From Actinomycetes bacterium (GTDB lineage Bacteria > Actinomycetota > Acidimicrobiia > Acidimicrobiales > Ilumatobacteraceae), in the NCBI GenBank assembly GCA_025356335.1, contig JANXUF010000133.1:1-64000 (forward strand): DNA of 64,000 nucleotides. The letters run 5' to 3'. Made by a program: the position numbers and the translations under genes. Positions 17,905 to 26,423 of the stretch are shown piece by piece (position 1 is the stretch's first letter; each line of letters begins with the position of its first letter). Under the pieces are notes generated by a model. That model saw nothing but the letters and a program-made list of their open reading frames with translations, was not told the origin of the DNA and did not search any database.

Positions 17905-18834
17905 GTGACAAGTCTTTCTCGGCCGCTGTCCAGTCGAATGGCCGGAGCGCCGATCTCATGGGGAATATGCGAGGTACCGGGCTGGGGTCTCCAGCTGCCC
18001 GTCGACCGCGTCCTCACGGAGATGAACGAAGTCGGGCTGACCGCCACGGAACTCGGTGCCGCCGGCTGGTTGCCGACGTCCGCTGCGGACATCAACACCG
18101 TGCTCGGCGGGCATCAACTCGCTGCCGTCGCCGCCTTCCAGCCGGTCGTGCTGCACGACGAAGCACGATTGAGCGAGACCTTGCACCACGCGGAGATCGC
18201 CACCCAGTTGTTGCAGGACGTCGGAGCATCGAACTTCGTCACCTGTGTCGTCAGCGATCCGGACAACTGGCAGCGTCCCGAGTTGACCGAAGCGCAGTGG
18301 GCGTGTCTGTACGACGGGCTCGATCGACTCGACGTCATCTGTGCGGCCCACGGTCTGATGCAGGTCGTTCACCCGCATGTCGATTCCCTGATCGAGCAAG
18401 CCGACGAAGTCGAACGTGTACTTGCCAACACGACGGTGCAGTTCTGCCTCGACACCGGTCACCTTTTCATCGGTGGTACCGACCCGCTGGTCTTCGCAAA
18501 GCAGCACGTCGATCGCGTCGGTCTGGTGCACCTGAAGGATGTCGACGCCGATGTCGCCCTGCGATTGCGTGCAGGCGAAGTGACCTTGATGCAAGCCGTC
18601 GTCGACGGCATCTTTCCACCGCTCGGCGAGGGTGCAGTGCCGCTCGCCGACGTCGTCCGCACCGTCGAGGCCTCCGGTTACGACGGATGGTACGTATTCG
18701 AACAAGACGCCGCCCTGCTCGACGGAGAACCACCCGTCGGCAGTGGCCCGATTCGCGACGTTCGCAAGAGCGTTGCGTACATCCGGTCCCTGATTGCACC
18801 GCTCCCAGGAACCGAAGCAGCGGTCATCCCCTGA
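17905..18834 (+). CDS. IolE-like sugar phosphate isomerase/epimerase family protein
   Basis: A 309-residue TIM barrel of the xylose-isomerase-like superfamily. The opening AGAPISWGICEVPGWG closely follows the start of actinobacterial inositol-cluster members. Later metal-site regions include VVHPHVDSL, FCLDTGHLFIGG and GLVHLKDVD. By context it is inosose dehydratase (IolE) or an inosose isomerase (IolI/IolH type); sequence alone does not decide. The GTG at 17905 follows a strong AAGGGGGA. It is the first gene of the LacI-controlled operon. Confidence 0.82.
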   Translation: MTSLSRPLSSRMAGAPISWGICEVPGWGLQLPVDRVLTEMNEVGLTATELGAAGWLPTSAADINTVLGGHQLAAVAAFQPVVLHDEARLSETLHHAEIATQLLQDVGASNFVTCVVSDPDNWQRPELTEAQWACLYDGLDRLDVICAAHGLMQVVHPHVDSLIEQADEVERVLANTTVQFCLDTGHLFIGGTDPLVFAKQHVDRVGLVHLKDVDADVALRLRAGEVTLMQAVVDGIFPPLGEGAVPLADVVRTVEASGYDGWYVFEQDAALLDGEPPVGSGPIRDVRKSVAYIRSLIAPLPGTEAAVIP

Positions 18835-18906
18835 ACGTTGCCTCATCCGGCAGCACACAGGTCGACCGATCAACACCACATCAACAACCAGGGGGAAGAC
18901 CCAAGC

Positions 18907-20043
18907 ATGAAGAAGATGCGTTTTTCGGTAGCAGCGTTGGCTTCGGTCGCGCTGTTCGCCGCGTGCAGTAGCAGTACCAAGACCACCGCCGGATCGACTG
19001 CCGGTGCCACCACCGCGGCAGCCGGTGCCACCACCGCCGCCGGGGGAGCGACGACCGCAGCCGCCGGGGGAGCGACGACCGCAGCCGGAGCCGCTGCAAC
19101 CACGGGTGCAGCCGTCACGGCAGCAGCCACGGCGGCCGGCGCTTCCACCGCTGACACGGTCAAGGCCACCCAGGCCAAGGGCGACATCACGATTGCCGTC
19201 ATCACCCACGGCGATGGCGGAGTCTTCTGGTCCGTCGCCCAGAAGGGCGCTGAAGCAGCAGGCAAGGACCTCGGCATCAAGGTGCAGTACTACGGTGCCA
19301 ACAACAATGCCCAGGACGAAGCGCAGCACATCGACCAGGCAGTTTCCGCCAAGGTCAGCGGCCTCGTCGTATCGCTTGCCGACCCGGCAGCGTTGTCCGA
19401 CTCGATCAAGGCAGCGGTTGCTGCCGGCATCCCGGTCATCACCATCAACTCCGGTGTCGACAAGTTCAAGGAGCTCGGCGCGCTGACCCATGTCGGTCAG
19501 GACGAGGAGCAGGCCGGCAAGGGAGCTGGCGAGAAGTTCAAGGCCGCAGGCGTCAAGCATCTCCTCTGCGTCAAGCAGGAGCAGAGCAACGTCGGTCTCG
19601 AAGCCCGTTGCACCGGTGCAGGCGAGACCCTCGGTGGCAAGATGGACGCCATCACCACACCTGGCGACAAGGACCCGACCGGTTCTGAGGCTGCGATCAA
19701 GTCTGCTCTGCAGGCCGACCCGTCGATCGACGGCGTGTTCGCCACCGGCCCAGTCGGCGGCCACCTCGCTGCTCAAGCTGCCGGTGAACTGAACAAGAAG
19801 CTGACGATCGGTTCCGTCGACTTGTCGACGGACATCCTCAACGACATCAAGGCCGGCACGGTTGCCTTCACCATCGACCAGCAGCAGTACCTGCAGGGTT
19901 ACCTGCCGGTCGTGTTCCTCTACCTCGACATCACCAACAAGAACGTTGTTGGCGGTGGCCTGCCGGTTGCAACCGGTCCTGGCTTCGTCGACAAGACGAA
20001 CGTCGCAGCGGTCGTCGCCCTGGTTGCCGCTGGTACTCGCTGA
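18907..20043 (+). CDS. Sugar ABC transporter substrate-binding lipoprotein
   Basis: A 378-residue protein with a signal peptide and lipobox ending at Cys 20 (LFAACSSS). A low-complexity Ala/Thr/Gly linker (residues about 25-80) is encoded by short DNA repeats, including a 24-bp unit repeated twice near 19037-19087. The periplasmic-binding fold (ITIAVITHGDGGVFWSVAQKGAEAAG, then VSGLVVSLADP) is of the ribose/inositol class (peripla_BP_4). ATG 18907 has a GGGGGA site upstream. With the permease and ATPase downstream it forms the importer of this inositol cluster. Confidence 0.92.
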   Translation: MKKMRFSVAALASVALFAACSSSTKTTAGSTAGATTAAAGATTAAGGATTAAAGGATTAAGAAATTGAAVTAAATAAGASTADTVKATQAKGDITIAVITHGDGGVFWSVAQKGAEAAGKDLGIKVQYYGANNNAQDEAQHIDQAVSAKVSGLVVSLADPAALSDSIKAAVAAGIPVITINSGVDKFKELGALTHVGQDEEQAGKGAGEKFKAAGVKHLLCVKQEQSNVGLEARCTGAGETLGGKMDAITTPGDKDPTGSEAAIKSALQADPSIDGVFATGPVGGHLAAQAAGELNKKLTIGSVDLSTDILNDIKAGTVAFTIDQQQYLQGYLPVVFLYLDITNKNVVGGGLPVATGPGFVDKTNVAAVVALVAAGTR

Positions 20044-20056
20044 GTTCAGCACATCG

Positions 20057-20081
20057 CCGACAGGAGAACTCCTCCTGTCGG
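20057..20081 (+). terminator. Hairpin 1 after the binding-protein gene
   Basis: CCGACAGGAG (20057-20066) and CTCCTGTCGG (20072-20081) form a perfect 10-bp stem with a 5-base loop, 13 bases after the stop codon at 20043. It can act as a 3' stabiliser or partial terminator that leaves more binding-protein mRNA than permease mRNA. Confidence 0.65.
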
Positions 20082-20092
20082 TGAATGCCGCC

Positions 20093-20119
20093 GGCCGGGG
20101 CTCGTGCTGAGCCCCGGCC
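20093..20119 (+). terminator. Hairpin 2 after the binding-protein gene
   Basis: GGCCGGGGCTC (20093-20103) and GAGCCCCGGCC (20109-20119) form a perfect 11-bp GC-rich stem with a 5-base loop. It follows hairpin 1 by 11 bases, with no T run. The remaining bases to the permease start at 20212 hold nothing else evident. Confidence 0.65.
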
Positions 20120-20211
20120 CCGGCGGTCACACACGATTGCCCCGTTTTGTATCGGTGCACTATTTGTCGAGTTGCAGTGTTCATCCATGATCTGAGTCCG
20201 ATGGGGGACCG

Positions 20212-22254
20212 ATGAGTGTTGTTGTCGAAGCCAGCGACGCGGAGGCGCCGAAACCGATCGCAAGCGATGAGCGTCTCGGCCACCGTGGTCCGATTCGCCG
20301 GCTGCTGATCTCTCCTGAAATCGGTGCGCTGACCGGTGCCATCCTCGTGTGGCTGCTGTTCTGGAGCGTTGGTGATCAGTTTGGTACCGCCGCTGGATTC
20401 GGCAACAGCCTCGACGCTGCGGCACCCATCGGCATCATGGCGGTGGCCATTGCGCTCTTGATGATCGGCGGAGAGTTCGACCTCTCGTCCGGGGCGATGA
20501 CCGGTGCCAGCGCCGTGATGGTCGCTCTGATGACGACATCGTGGTTGAAGAACGGCTCGAACATCTGGCTCGCCGTCACAGCATCCTTCATCGCTTGCGC
20601 AGGTATTGGGTGGTGGAACGGAACGATGGTCAACAAGACCGGTCTGCCGAGCTTCATCGTCACCCTCGGCACCTTCTTCGTGCTCAAAGGCGCCAAACTC
20701 GTGTTTGCCAAGCGCCTGGTCGGCAAAGTCCTCATCGGTCCGACGGACAAGGCGGGCGGCTTCAAATCGCTTGCCAACATTTTCGTCAAGATCCGCAAAT
20801 ACCAGCCGTTCGACGGGCGCGACAAGATCTTCGTGGTCGCTGCCATCGTCGCAGTGGCGGTGCTGATCTTCGGCCTGCTCGAGCAATCCTTCATCCGACG
20901 CCGAACCGCTCGATCGGCCTCGCTCCCGATTGCCGCAGCAGGTGCGGCGGCTGCTGCTGTCGGATTCATCATGCTGCTCAATACCAACGGTGTCGGTAAC
21001 AACATCCTCTGGGCGACCGTCTGCCTCGTTGGTGTCATCGCCCTGATCGTCGGCTTCGCCCGCTGGCGCTATGTCACCGTCGAAAGGACTCCGCTGGTCA
21101 CCTCGCCCGAGGTGCTCAAGCGGCTCGGAATCGGTTGCGTGCTTTTCGTGCTCGGTATCGTCGCTGCCTACGTCATCAGCCGGCACGACAAGACGGTGAT
21201 CCTGACGTTCCTCCCCTCCGGGCTGCGCGTGGTCGTGGCGATCGCCGCAGGCCTGATCGGAGCGGCGTTGGCCGGTCGCACACTCGTGCGCACGTTGAAG
21301 GCGAAATTCGTGATTCTCGCTGCGGTACGAGGCAGCATCATGGTGTTGGCGACGGCACTGGTGATGTCGGTGACGGTCCTCGCTGCACTCGAACTGGCGA
21401 CGATCAGGGCGTTGCGCGCCGGGCTGTTCGTCAGTCTGTGCATCCTCGGATTGCTGCGGTTGCTGTCCGCACGCTCCGCTGCACTCAAGGTCTCGTCGGC
21501 CTTCGGTCTGGCTGTCGGGCTGCTGACGAGTGTCGCCGTCATCGTCTTTGCACTGGTCGTCAGGGCGACGTCCCACGTCCATCGATTCCGGTCCGGTCTG
21601 CTCTGCGCGCTGCTGCTCGGCGCAGCATTCCTGGCAGCGAACGCCTTCCTCGAGTCCTACAACTTGAAACGGACCGTCGCTGATCCATCTGCCGATACGT
21701 GGGGACGCAGGGCGACGATCGGTGGTGCCGCCCTCGGCGTCAGCGCAATGCTCTTCCGTCTGCTCTACAGCGGTCAGGGTTTCCGTACGTGGGTCATCTG
21801 GTGGATCATCATCACGATCATCGGCGGCATCGTCCTCAACCGCACGAAGGTCGGAAACTGGATCTACGCCGTCGGCGGGAACAAAGACGCCGCCAGGGCG
21901 ATCGGCGTCCCCGTGGATCGTGTCAAAGTCGGCATGTTCGTGACCGTCGCGCTCGCGGGATGGTTCGTCGGAACGATCACGCTCTTGCAATTGAAAACCG
22001 TGCAGGCGTCTCAGGGCGACGGCCAGGAGTTCGTCTTCATCATCGCCGCCGTCGTCGGTGGCAACCTGCTGACCGGCGGCTACGGGTCGATCATCGGGGC
22101 TTCGCTGGGGGCGCTGATCCTGGCAATGGTCAGCCAGGGTGTGCCGTTGGCGCTGTGGAACACCGACGGACAATTCATCTTCCAGGGAGCGCTGCTGCTG
22201 GCAGCCGTGCTCGTCAACAACTTCATCCGCCGCAAGGCTCAGGAGGCACGTTAG
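20212..22254 (+). CDS. ABC sugar permease (BPD_transp_2) of double length
   Basis: A 680-residue membrane protein, about twice the usual 320-350. The first third has the family start (AAPIGIMAVAIALLMIGGEFDLSSG in pieces, with GEFDLS) and TGLPSFIVTLGTF. The last third has WIYAVGGNKDAARAIGVPVDRVK and the closing GGNLLTGGYGSIIGASLGAL. Between them about 300 residues add extra hydrophobic helices (ERTPLVTSPEVLKRLGIG, FGLAVGLLTSVAVIVFALV). The insert keeps the reading frame and base composition, so it looks genuine. The GTG of the ATPase gene follows the stop directly. Confidence 0.88.
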   Translation: MSVVVEASDAEAPKPIASDERLGHRGPIRRLLISPEIGALTGAILVWLLFWSVGDQFGTAAGFGNSLDAAAPIGIMAVAIALLMIGGEFDLSSGAMTGASAVMVALMTTSWLKNGSNIWLAVTASFIACAGIGWWNGTMVNKTGLPSFIVTLGTFFVLKGAKLVFAKRLVGKVLIGPTDKAGGFKSLANIFVKIRKYQPFDGRDKIFVVAAIVAVAVLIFGLLEQSFIRRRTARSASLPIAAAGAAAAAVGFIMLLNTNGVGNNILWATVCLVGVIALIVGFARWRYVTVERTPLVTSPEVLKRLGIGCVLFVLGIVAAYVISRHDKTVILTFLPSGLRVVVAIAAGLIGAALAGRTLVRTLKAKFVILAAVRGSIMVLATALVMSVTVLAALELATIRALRAGLFVSLCILGLLRLLSARSAALKVSSAFGLAVGLLTSVAVIVFALVVRATSHVHRFRSGLLCALLLGAAFLAANAFLESYNLKRTVADPSADTWGRRATIGGAALGVSAMLFRLLYSGQGFRTWVIWWIIITIIGGIVLNRTKVGNWIYAVGGNKDAARAIGVPVDRVKVGMFVTVALAGWFVGTITLLQLKTVQASQGDGQEFVFIIAAVVGGNLLTGGYGSIIGASLGALILAMVSQGVPLALWNTDGQFIFQGALLLAAVLVNNFIRRKAQEAR

Positions 22255-23085
22255 GTGAGTGACTCGATCACACCCCCGTCCACGATCGATGTGAAGACGC
22301 CCCACTCGGAGTCTCCGCCGAAGTTCGCCCTGCTCGAACTGTCGCACATCTCCAAATATTTCGGCAATGTGACGGCCCTCGAGGACATCTCGACCCACGT
22401 CGATGCTGGGGCCGTGACGTGCGTACTCGGCGACAACGGTGCCGGCAAGTCGACGTTCATCAAGATTCTCTCGGGCGTGCATCAGCAGTCAACTGGTGAC
22501 TATCTGATCGATGGCACGCCGGTGCATTTCAGCTCGCCGCGCGACGCACGGCTGGCCGGAATCGCCACTGTCTTCCAGGACCTGGCGATGTCACCACTGC
22601 TGTCGGTCTGGCGGAACTTCTTCATGGGTTCCGAGGCGATGGTCGGACCGTTCCTGAAAGCAAACTTCATGCGCAACACGGCGAAGTCGGAAATGAAGAA
22701 GATGGGTATCGACGTGCGCGACATCGACCAGCCGGTCGGCACGATGTCCGGAGGTGAGCGGCAGTCCGTTGCCATCGCCCGTGCGGTTTACTTCGGTGCA
22801 CGCGTGCTGATCCTCGACGAGCCGACCGCAGCGCTCGGCGTCCGCCAATCGGGCGTCGTACTCAAGTACGTCAGGGCTGCAGCCGACCGCGGTCTCGGTG
22901 TGATCTTCATCACCCACAACCCGCATCATGCCTATCCCGTCGGCGATCGATTCATGCTGCTCAACCGTGGGCACTCACTCGGCGATTTCGCCAAGAGCGA
23001 GATCACGCGTGACGAACTGACCCGGTTGATGGCAGGCGGCGCAGAACTCGAAGCGCTGCAGCACGAACTCTCGCAGTCGCGCTGA
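22255..23085 (+). CDS. Sugar ABC transporter ATP-binding protein, single domain
   Basis: A 276-residue ATPase. Walker A is GDNGAGKST, the signature is [14 protein letters not shown], Walker B is [12 protein letters not shown], and the switch His is in [12 protein letters not shown]. Ribose/inositol importers often use a tandem 500-residue ATPase; this one has one domain, as in FrcA-type systems, and would dimerise. GTG starts right after the permease stop codon. Confidence 0.94.
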   Translation: MSDSITPPSTIDVKTPHSESPPKFALLELSHISKYFGNVTALEDISTHVDAGAVTCVLGDNGAGKSTFIKILSGVHQQSTGDYLIDGTPVHFSSPRDARLAGIATVFQDLAMSPLLSVWRNFFMGSEAMVGPFLKANFMRNTAKSEMKKMGIDVRDIDQPVGTMSGGERQSVAIARAVYFGARVLILDEPTAALGVRQSGVVLKYVRAAADRGLGVIFITHNPHHAYPVGDRFMLLNRGHSLGDFAKSEITRDELTRLMAGGAELEALQHELSQSR

Positions 23086-23098
23086 CCGGGTACTGCCG

Positions 23099-24112
23099 AT
23101 GAGCCGACCGTCCGCCGCAGCCACTTCGGGACCACTCGACCTGCTGACCGTCGGGCGGATCAGCGTCGACCTGTACTCCAACGAGCCGAATGCCGGCTTC
23201 GGTGACCCGCAGACGTTCGTCAAGTCGGTCGGCGGCAGCCCGACGAACGTGGCGATTGCCGCGGCACTCCTCGGCCACCGGACGGCTCTGTTGACGAAGG
23301 TCGGCAGCGACCCGTTCGGCGACTACGTGATCTCGAAACTGCTCGGCTTCGGCGTCGACACGAGCTTCGTCGGACGGCATCCAACGTTTCGAACTCCGCT
23401 GGCGTTCGCTGCCATGACACCGCCGGAGGATCCGGTGCTGATGTTCTACCGCGAGCCGGAGGCGCCGGACATGACGATCGCCATGGACGACGTCCCACTC
23501 GATGCCGTTCGGTCTGCGGCGGTCTTCTGGGTCAGCGCATCCTGCCTGTCGAAGGAGCCGATCGCTTCCAGTACCCGAGCGATGTTGGCCGAACGCAACC
23601 GGGCGACGCATACGGTGCTCGACCTCGACTACCGGGCGATGTTCTGGGCTTCGCCCGACGCTGCCCACTCGGCGATCAGCGCCGCCGTCCCCTTTGCCAC
23701 CGTCGCCCTCGGAAACCGTCAGGAATGCGAGGTCGCCGTCGGCTCGTCCGACCCCGCAGAAGCGGCACGCAGGCTGCTCGCCGAAGGCGTCGAATTGGCG
23801 ATCGTCAAGATGGGCGCCGAAGGTGTACTGGTGGCAACGAATGTCGGATCGGCAATCGTCGCCCCGACGCCGATCGAAGTGGTGTGCGGCCTCGGCGCAG
23901 GGGATGCCTTCGGCGGGGCGCTCGTGCACGGTCTTCTGAGCGGATGGTCGCCGGAGCGAATGGTCCGCTACGCCAATGCCGCCGGCGCCATCGTCGCCGC
24001 CCGCCTGCTGTGTTCTGACGACATGCCGACCGCACGTGAGATCGGGGAGTTCGAATCCACCGGCGTCGTCCCCGTACGCGTCGGCGACCGATCGGAAGTT
24101 TCATGCGCCTGA
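23099..24112 (+). CDS. iolC: 5-dehydro-2-deoxygluconokinase
   Basis: A 337-residue PfkB-family kinase. The N-terminal motif is VGRISVDLYSNEPN, the substrate loop is GGSPTNVAIAAALLG, and the C-terminal anion hole and catalytic base are in GLGAGDAFGGALVHGLL. It phosphorylates 5-dehydro-2-deoxy-D-gluconate in inositol breakdown. The assignment rests on the NEPNAGF start typical of IolC and on neighbours iolD and iolB. It overlaps the next gene by 10 bases. Confidence 0.92.
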   Translation: MSRPSAAATSGPLDLLTVGRISVDLYSNEPNAGFGDPQTFVKSVGGSPTNVAIAAALLGHRTALLTKVGSDPFGDYVISKLLGFGVDTSFVGRHPTFRTPLAFAAMTPPEDPVLMFYREPEAPDMTIAMDDVPLDAVRSAAVFWVSASCLSKEPIASSTRAMLAERNRATHTVLDLDYRAMFWASPDAAHSAISAAVPFATVALGNRQECEVAVGSSDPAEAARRLLAEGVELAIVKMGAEGVLVATNVGSAIVAPTPIEVVCGLGAGDAFGGALVHGLLSGWSPERMVRYANAAGAIVAARLLCSDDMPTAREIGEFESTGVVPVRVGDRSEVSCA

Positions 24113-25008
24113 CCGATGAAAAGTTCCGCGAGCTGATCGAGATACGCGTCAGCGATCCACAGCGCATTTCGCAGGCCTACGCGGCCCGCAAACGCCGCAG
24201 CACGCTGACCCGTGACGGTGTGATGTTCATCGTCGCCACCGATCACACCGCACGGGCGATGGTCGGCCTCGGCGGCGACCCCTATGCAATGGCCGACCGG
24301 CGCTCGATGCTCGATCGCCTGCTGACGGCGCTGGAGAACCCGAGGGTCGACGGCGTGCTCGCCAGCGCCGACATCATGGACGACCTCGTCGTCCTCGGAG
24401 CGCTCGAGGACCGGGTTGCGGTCGGCACGATGAATCGCGGGGGTCTCGCCGGAGCGACGTGGGAACTCGACGACCGCTTCACGGCCTACGACACCGCCCA
24501 CCTCGTTCGCTCGAATCTCGATGCCGGCAAGATGCTCCTGCGTATCGACTACACCGATGCCGGCACCGTGCCGACGCTCGCCGCCGCCGCCCAAGCGGTG
24601 CAGGAACTCAACGACCAGCACATCATGGCGATGGTCGAACCGATCCCGTACACGAAGAACGAAGCCGGTGCAGCCGTGTGGGACAACGATCCGGTTCGCC
24701 TCGTTCAGGCCGTCGGAGTCAGCGCGGCACTCGGAGGCTCGTCCGCATACACCTGGCTGAAGATCCAGGCGACGGCCGACATCCACCGTGTCGCCCAGGT
24801 CACGACGCAGCCGCTGCTGATCCTCGGCGGCGCTCCAGGCCCCGATCCCGAGGCGACGTTTGCCAGTTGGGAGCAGGCGCTCGCCGAGCCGACCGTCCGC
24901 GGTCTTGTCGTCGGCAGAGCCCTGATCTATCCACCTGATGGCGACGTCGCAGCAGCCGTCGGCCGCGCCGCAGACCTCGTCACCTCCGCAGCGAAGGCCC
25001 GCTCATGA
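24103..25008 (+). CDS. (beta/alpha)8 aldolase-like protein of inositol clusters (Cgl0159 type)
   Basis: A 301-residue protein. It starts LTDEKFRELIEIRVSDPQRI, then FIVATDHTARAM, VDGVLASADIMDDLV and KMLLRIDYTDAGT, matching by memory the Cgl0159 family found beside iol genes in Corynebacterium. It may split 5-dehydro-2-deoxy-gluconate 6-phosphate, the step done by IolJ elsewhere. No separate iolJ is present here, which supports that role by exclusion. The start at 24103 overlaps iolC. Confidence 0.78.
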   Translation: MRLTDEKFRELIEIRVSDPQRISQAYAARKRRSTLTRDGVMFIVATDHTARAMVGLGGDPYAMADRRSMLDRLLTALENPRVDGVLASADIMDDLVVLGALEDRVAVGTMNRGGLAGATWELDDRFTAYDTAHLVRSNLDAGKMLLRIDYTDAGTVPTLAAAAQAVQELNDQHIMAMVEPIPYTKNEAGAAVWDNDPVRLVQAVGVSAALGGSSAYTWLKIQATADIHRVAQVTTQPLLILGGAPGPDPEATFASWEQALAEPTVRGLVVGRALIYPPDGDVAAAVGRAADLVTSAAKARS

Positions 25009-25123
25009 ACGCTCCCTCCACGCTCGCTCCACCGAGCATTTGTGCAGTTCGACCATCATACGTGTCGGTTGTGCCCACACCCGAGGAACGTGGTATCGAC
25101 GGCGGACGTCGGCAGGTCGGACG

Positions 25124-26332
25124 ATGACCGCTTCCCCTACACATGCTCGACCGGTGATCGGCATCGGCGTCATCGGGTTCGGGTGGATGGGCCAGGCGCA
25201 CAGCCGTGGGTTCCGGCGTATCCCCTCGTTCTTCCAACAGCGCCCGGCTGATCCGCGCCTGGTGATCTGTTCCGACACGATCGCCGAGCGGCGTGCCGAA
25301 GCCGTCGACGGTTTCGGCTTCGAGTCGGCCACCGGCGACTGGCACGACGTCGTCGATCATCCTGACGTGCAGATCGTCATCATCACGACGCCGAACATGC
25401 TCCACCTGCAGATCGTCCAGGCTGCAGCAGCCAACGGCAAGCACGTCTTCTGCGAGAAGCCCGTAGGCGGCACGCCGGCGCAGACCGTCGCCGCCGAACT
25501 CGCAGCACGCCAGGCCGGTGTGATCTCCGGCGTCGGGTACAACTACCGCTGGGTGCCGCTCGTCCAACACGCCAAGGCAATCATCGACGCCGGCCGCATC
25601 GGTACGATCACCAACTACCGGGGTCGCTTCCTGTCGAACTACGGATCGGATCCGCTCGGATTGCTGTCATGGCGATTCCTCGTGGACCAGGCAGGGTACG
25701 GCGTCAGTACCGACATCCTCAGCCACTCGATGGATCTGGCGATGTTCCTCAACGGCCCGATCTCCAGCGTGACCGGGCTCGGCACGACGTTCATCACCGA
25801 GCGACCGCTGCCGTCGGTCGGCGGCACGCACTACGACCGCGGCAAGCCCGGTGACCCCACCGGCACCGTCACCAACGAGGACTGGTTCGGGGCGATCACG
25901 AAGTTCGCCAATGGTTCCGTCGGGACGTTCGAGGCGTGCCGTTCGATGGTCGGACCGGAGAGTCAGAACGCCTTCGAGATCTTCGGGACCGAGGGTTCGA
26001 TCACCTGGAATTTCGAGAAGATGAACGAGTTGCAGGTGTACTTCGCCAATGGCACGAAGGAGACCGGCTACACCACGGTCTTTGGCGGCGACCGCTTCCC
26101 GTTCCACGGCAATTTCGTGCCCGGCAATGCCAACAGCATCGGATTCGAGGACCTCATCACGATCGAGGACAGCGAGTTCCTGCGGGCCGTCGCCGAGCGC
26201 CGGGCCTACAACCCCGGCTTCGAGGAGGCGGTGGATTTCGTCAGCGTGCAGGACGCCTTGCTGCGCAGCTGGGAGTCGGGACGGTGGGTCGACGTGATCT
26301 CGCTTCGTGTCCCGGCCGGAGCACCGACGTGA
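25124..26332 (+). CDS. Gfo/Idh/MocA-family oxidoreductase, probable inositol or inosose dehydrogenase
   Basis: A 402-residue NAD(P)-dependent dehydrogenase. The Rossmann motif is GVIGFGWMGQAHSRG, followed by the catalytic Lys region FCEKPVGG and the substrate-side motif around VSTDILSHSMDLAMFLNG. ATG 25124 is chosen because AGGTCGGA lies upstream and the preceding 115 bases read poorly as protein. It is the first of two Gfo/Idh paralogues in the operon; such pairs often divide myo-, scyllo- or chiro-inositol between them. Confidence 0.88.
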   Translation: MTASPTHARPVIGIGVIGFGWMGQAHSRGFRRIPSFFQQRPADPRLVICSDTIAERRAEAVDGFGFESATGDWHDVVDHPDVQIVIITTPNMLHLQIVQAAAANGKHVFCEKPVGGTPAQTVAAELAARQAGVISGVGYNYRWVPLVQHAKAIIDAGRIGTITNYRGRFLSNYGSDPLGLLSWRFLVDQAGYGVSTDILSHSMDLAMFLNGPISSVTGLGTTFITERPLPSVGGTHYDRGKPGDPTGTVTNEDWFGAITKFANGSVGTFEACRSMVGPESQNAFEIFGTEGSITWNFEKMNELQVYFANGTKETGYTTVFGGDRFPFHGNFVPGNANSIGFEDLITIEDSEFLRAVAERRAYNPGFEEAVDFVSVQDALLRSWESGRWVDVISLRVPAGAPT

Positions 26333-26358
26333 GTTGCGCACCACTGCCCTCCCACATG

Positions 26359-26407
26359 TTTCTCGGCCCGTTTGCCGCCATATGTGGCGGCCCGGTGGAC
26401 TCAGTTT
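26359..26407. repeat. Interspersed 49-bp hairpin repeat, copy 2
   Basis: Same consensus as copy 1. The hairpin is GCCGCCA-TATG-TGGCGGC (26374-26391), with a loop different from copies 1 and 3 and one extra base pair. It lies inside the iol operon, between the Gfo/Idh stop (26332) and the iolD start (26424). Confidence 0.9.
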
Positions 26408-26423
26408 GCTCAGGGGTGGGTTG

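Noticed and set aside
17956-22482. A 1508-codon minus-strand reading frame
   Set aside because: It runs antisense to the iolE-like, binding-protein, permease and ATPase genes, all of which have clear family motifs. Its composition (Arg/Asp/Gln-rich) is that of a high-GC shadow frame.
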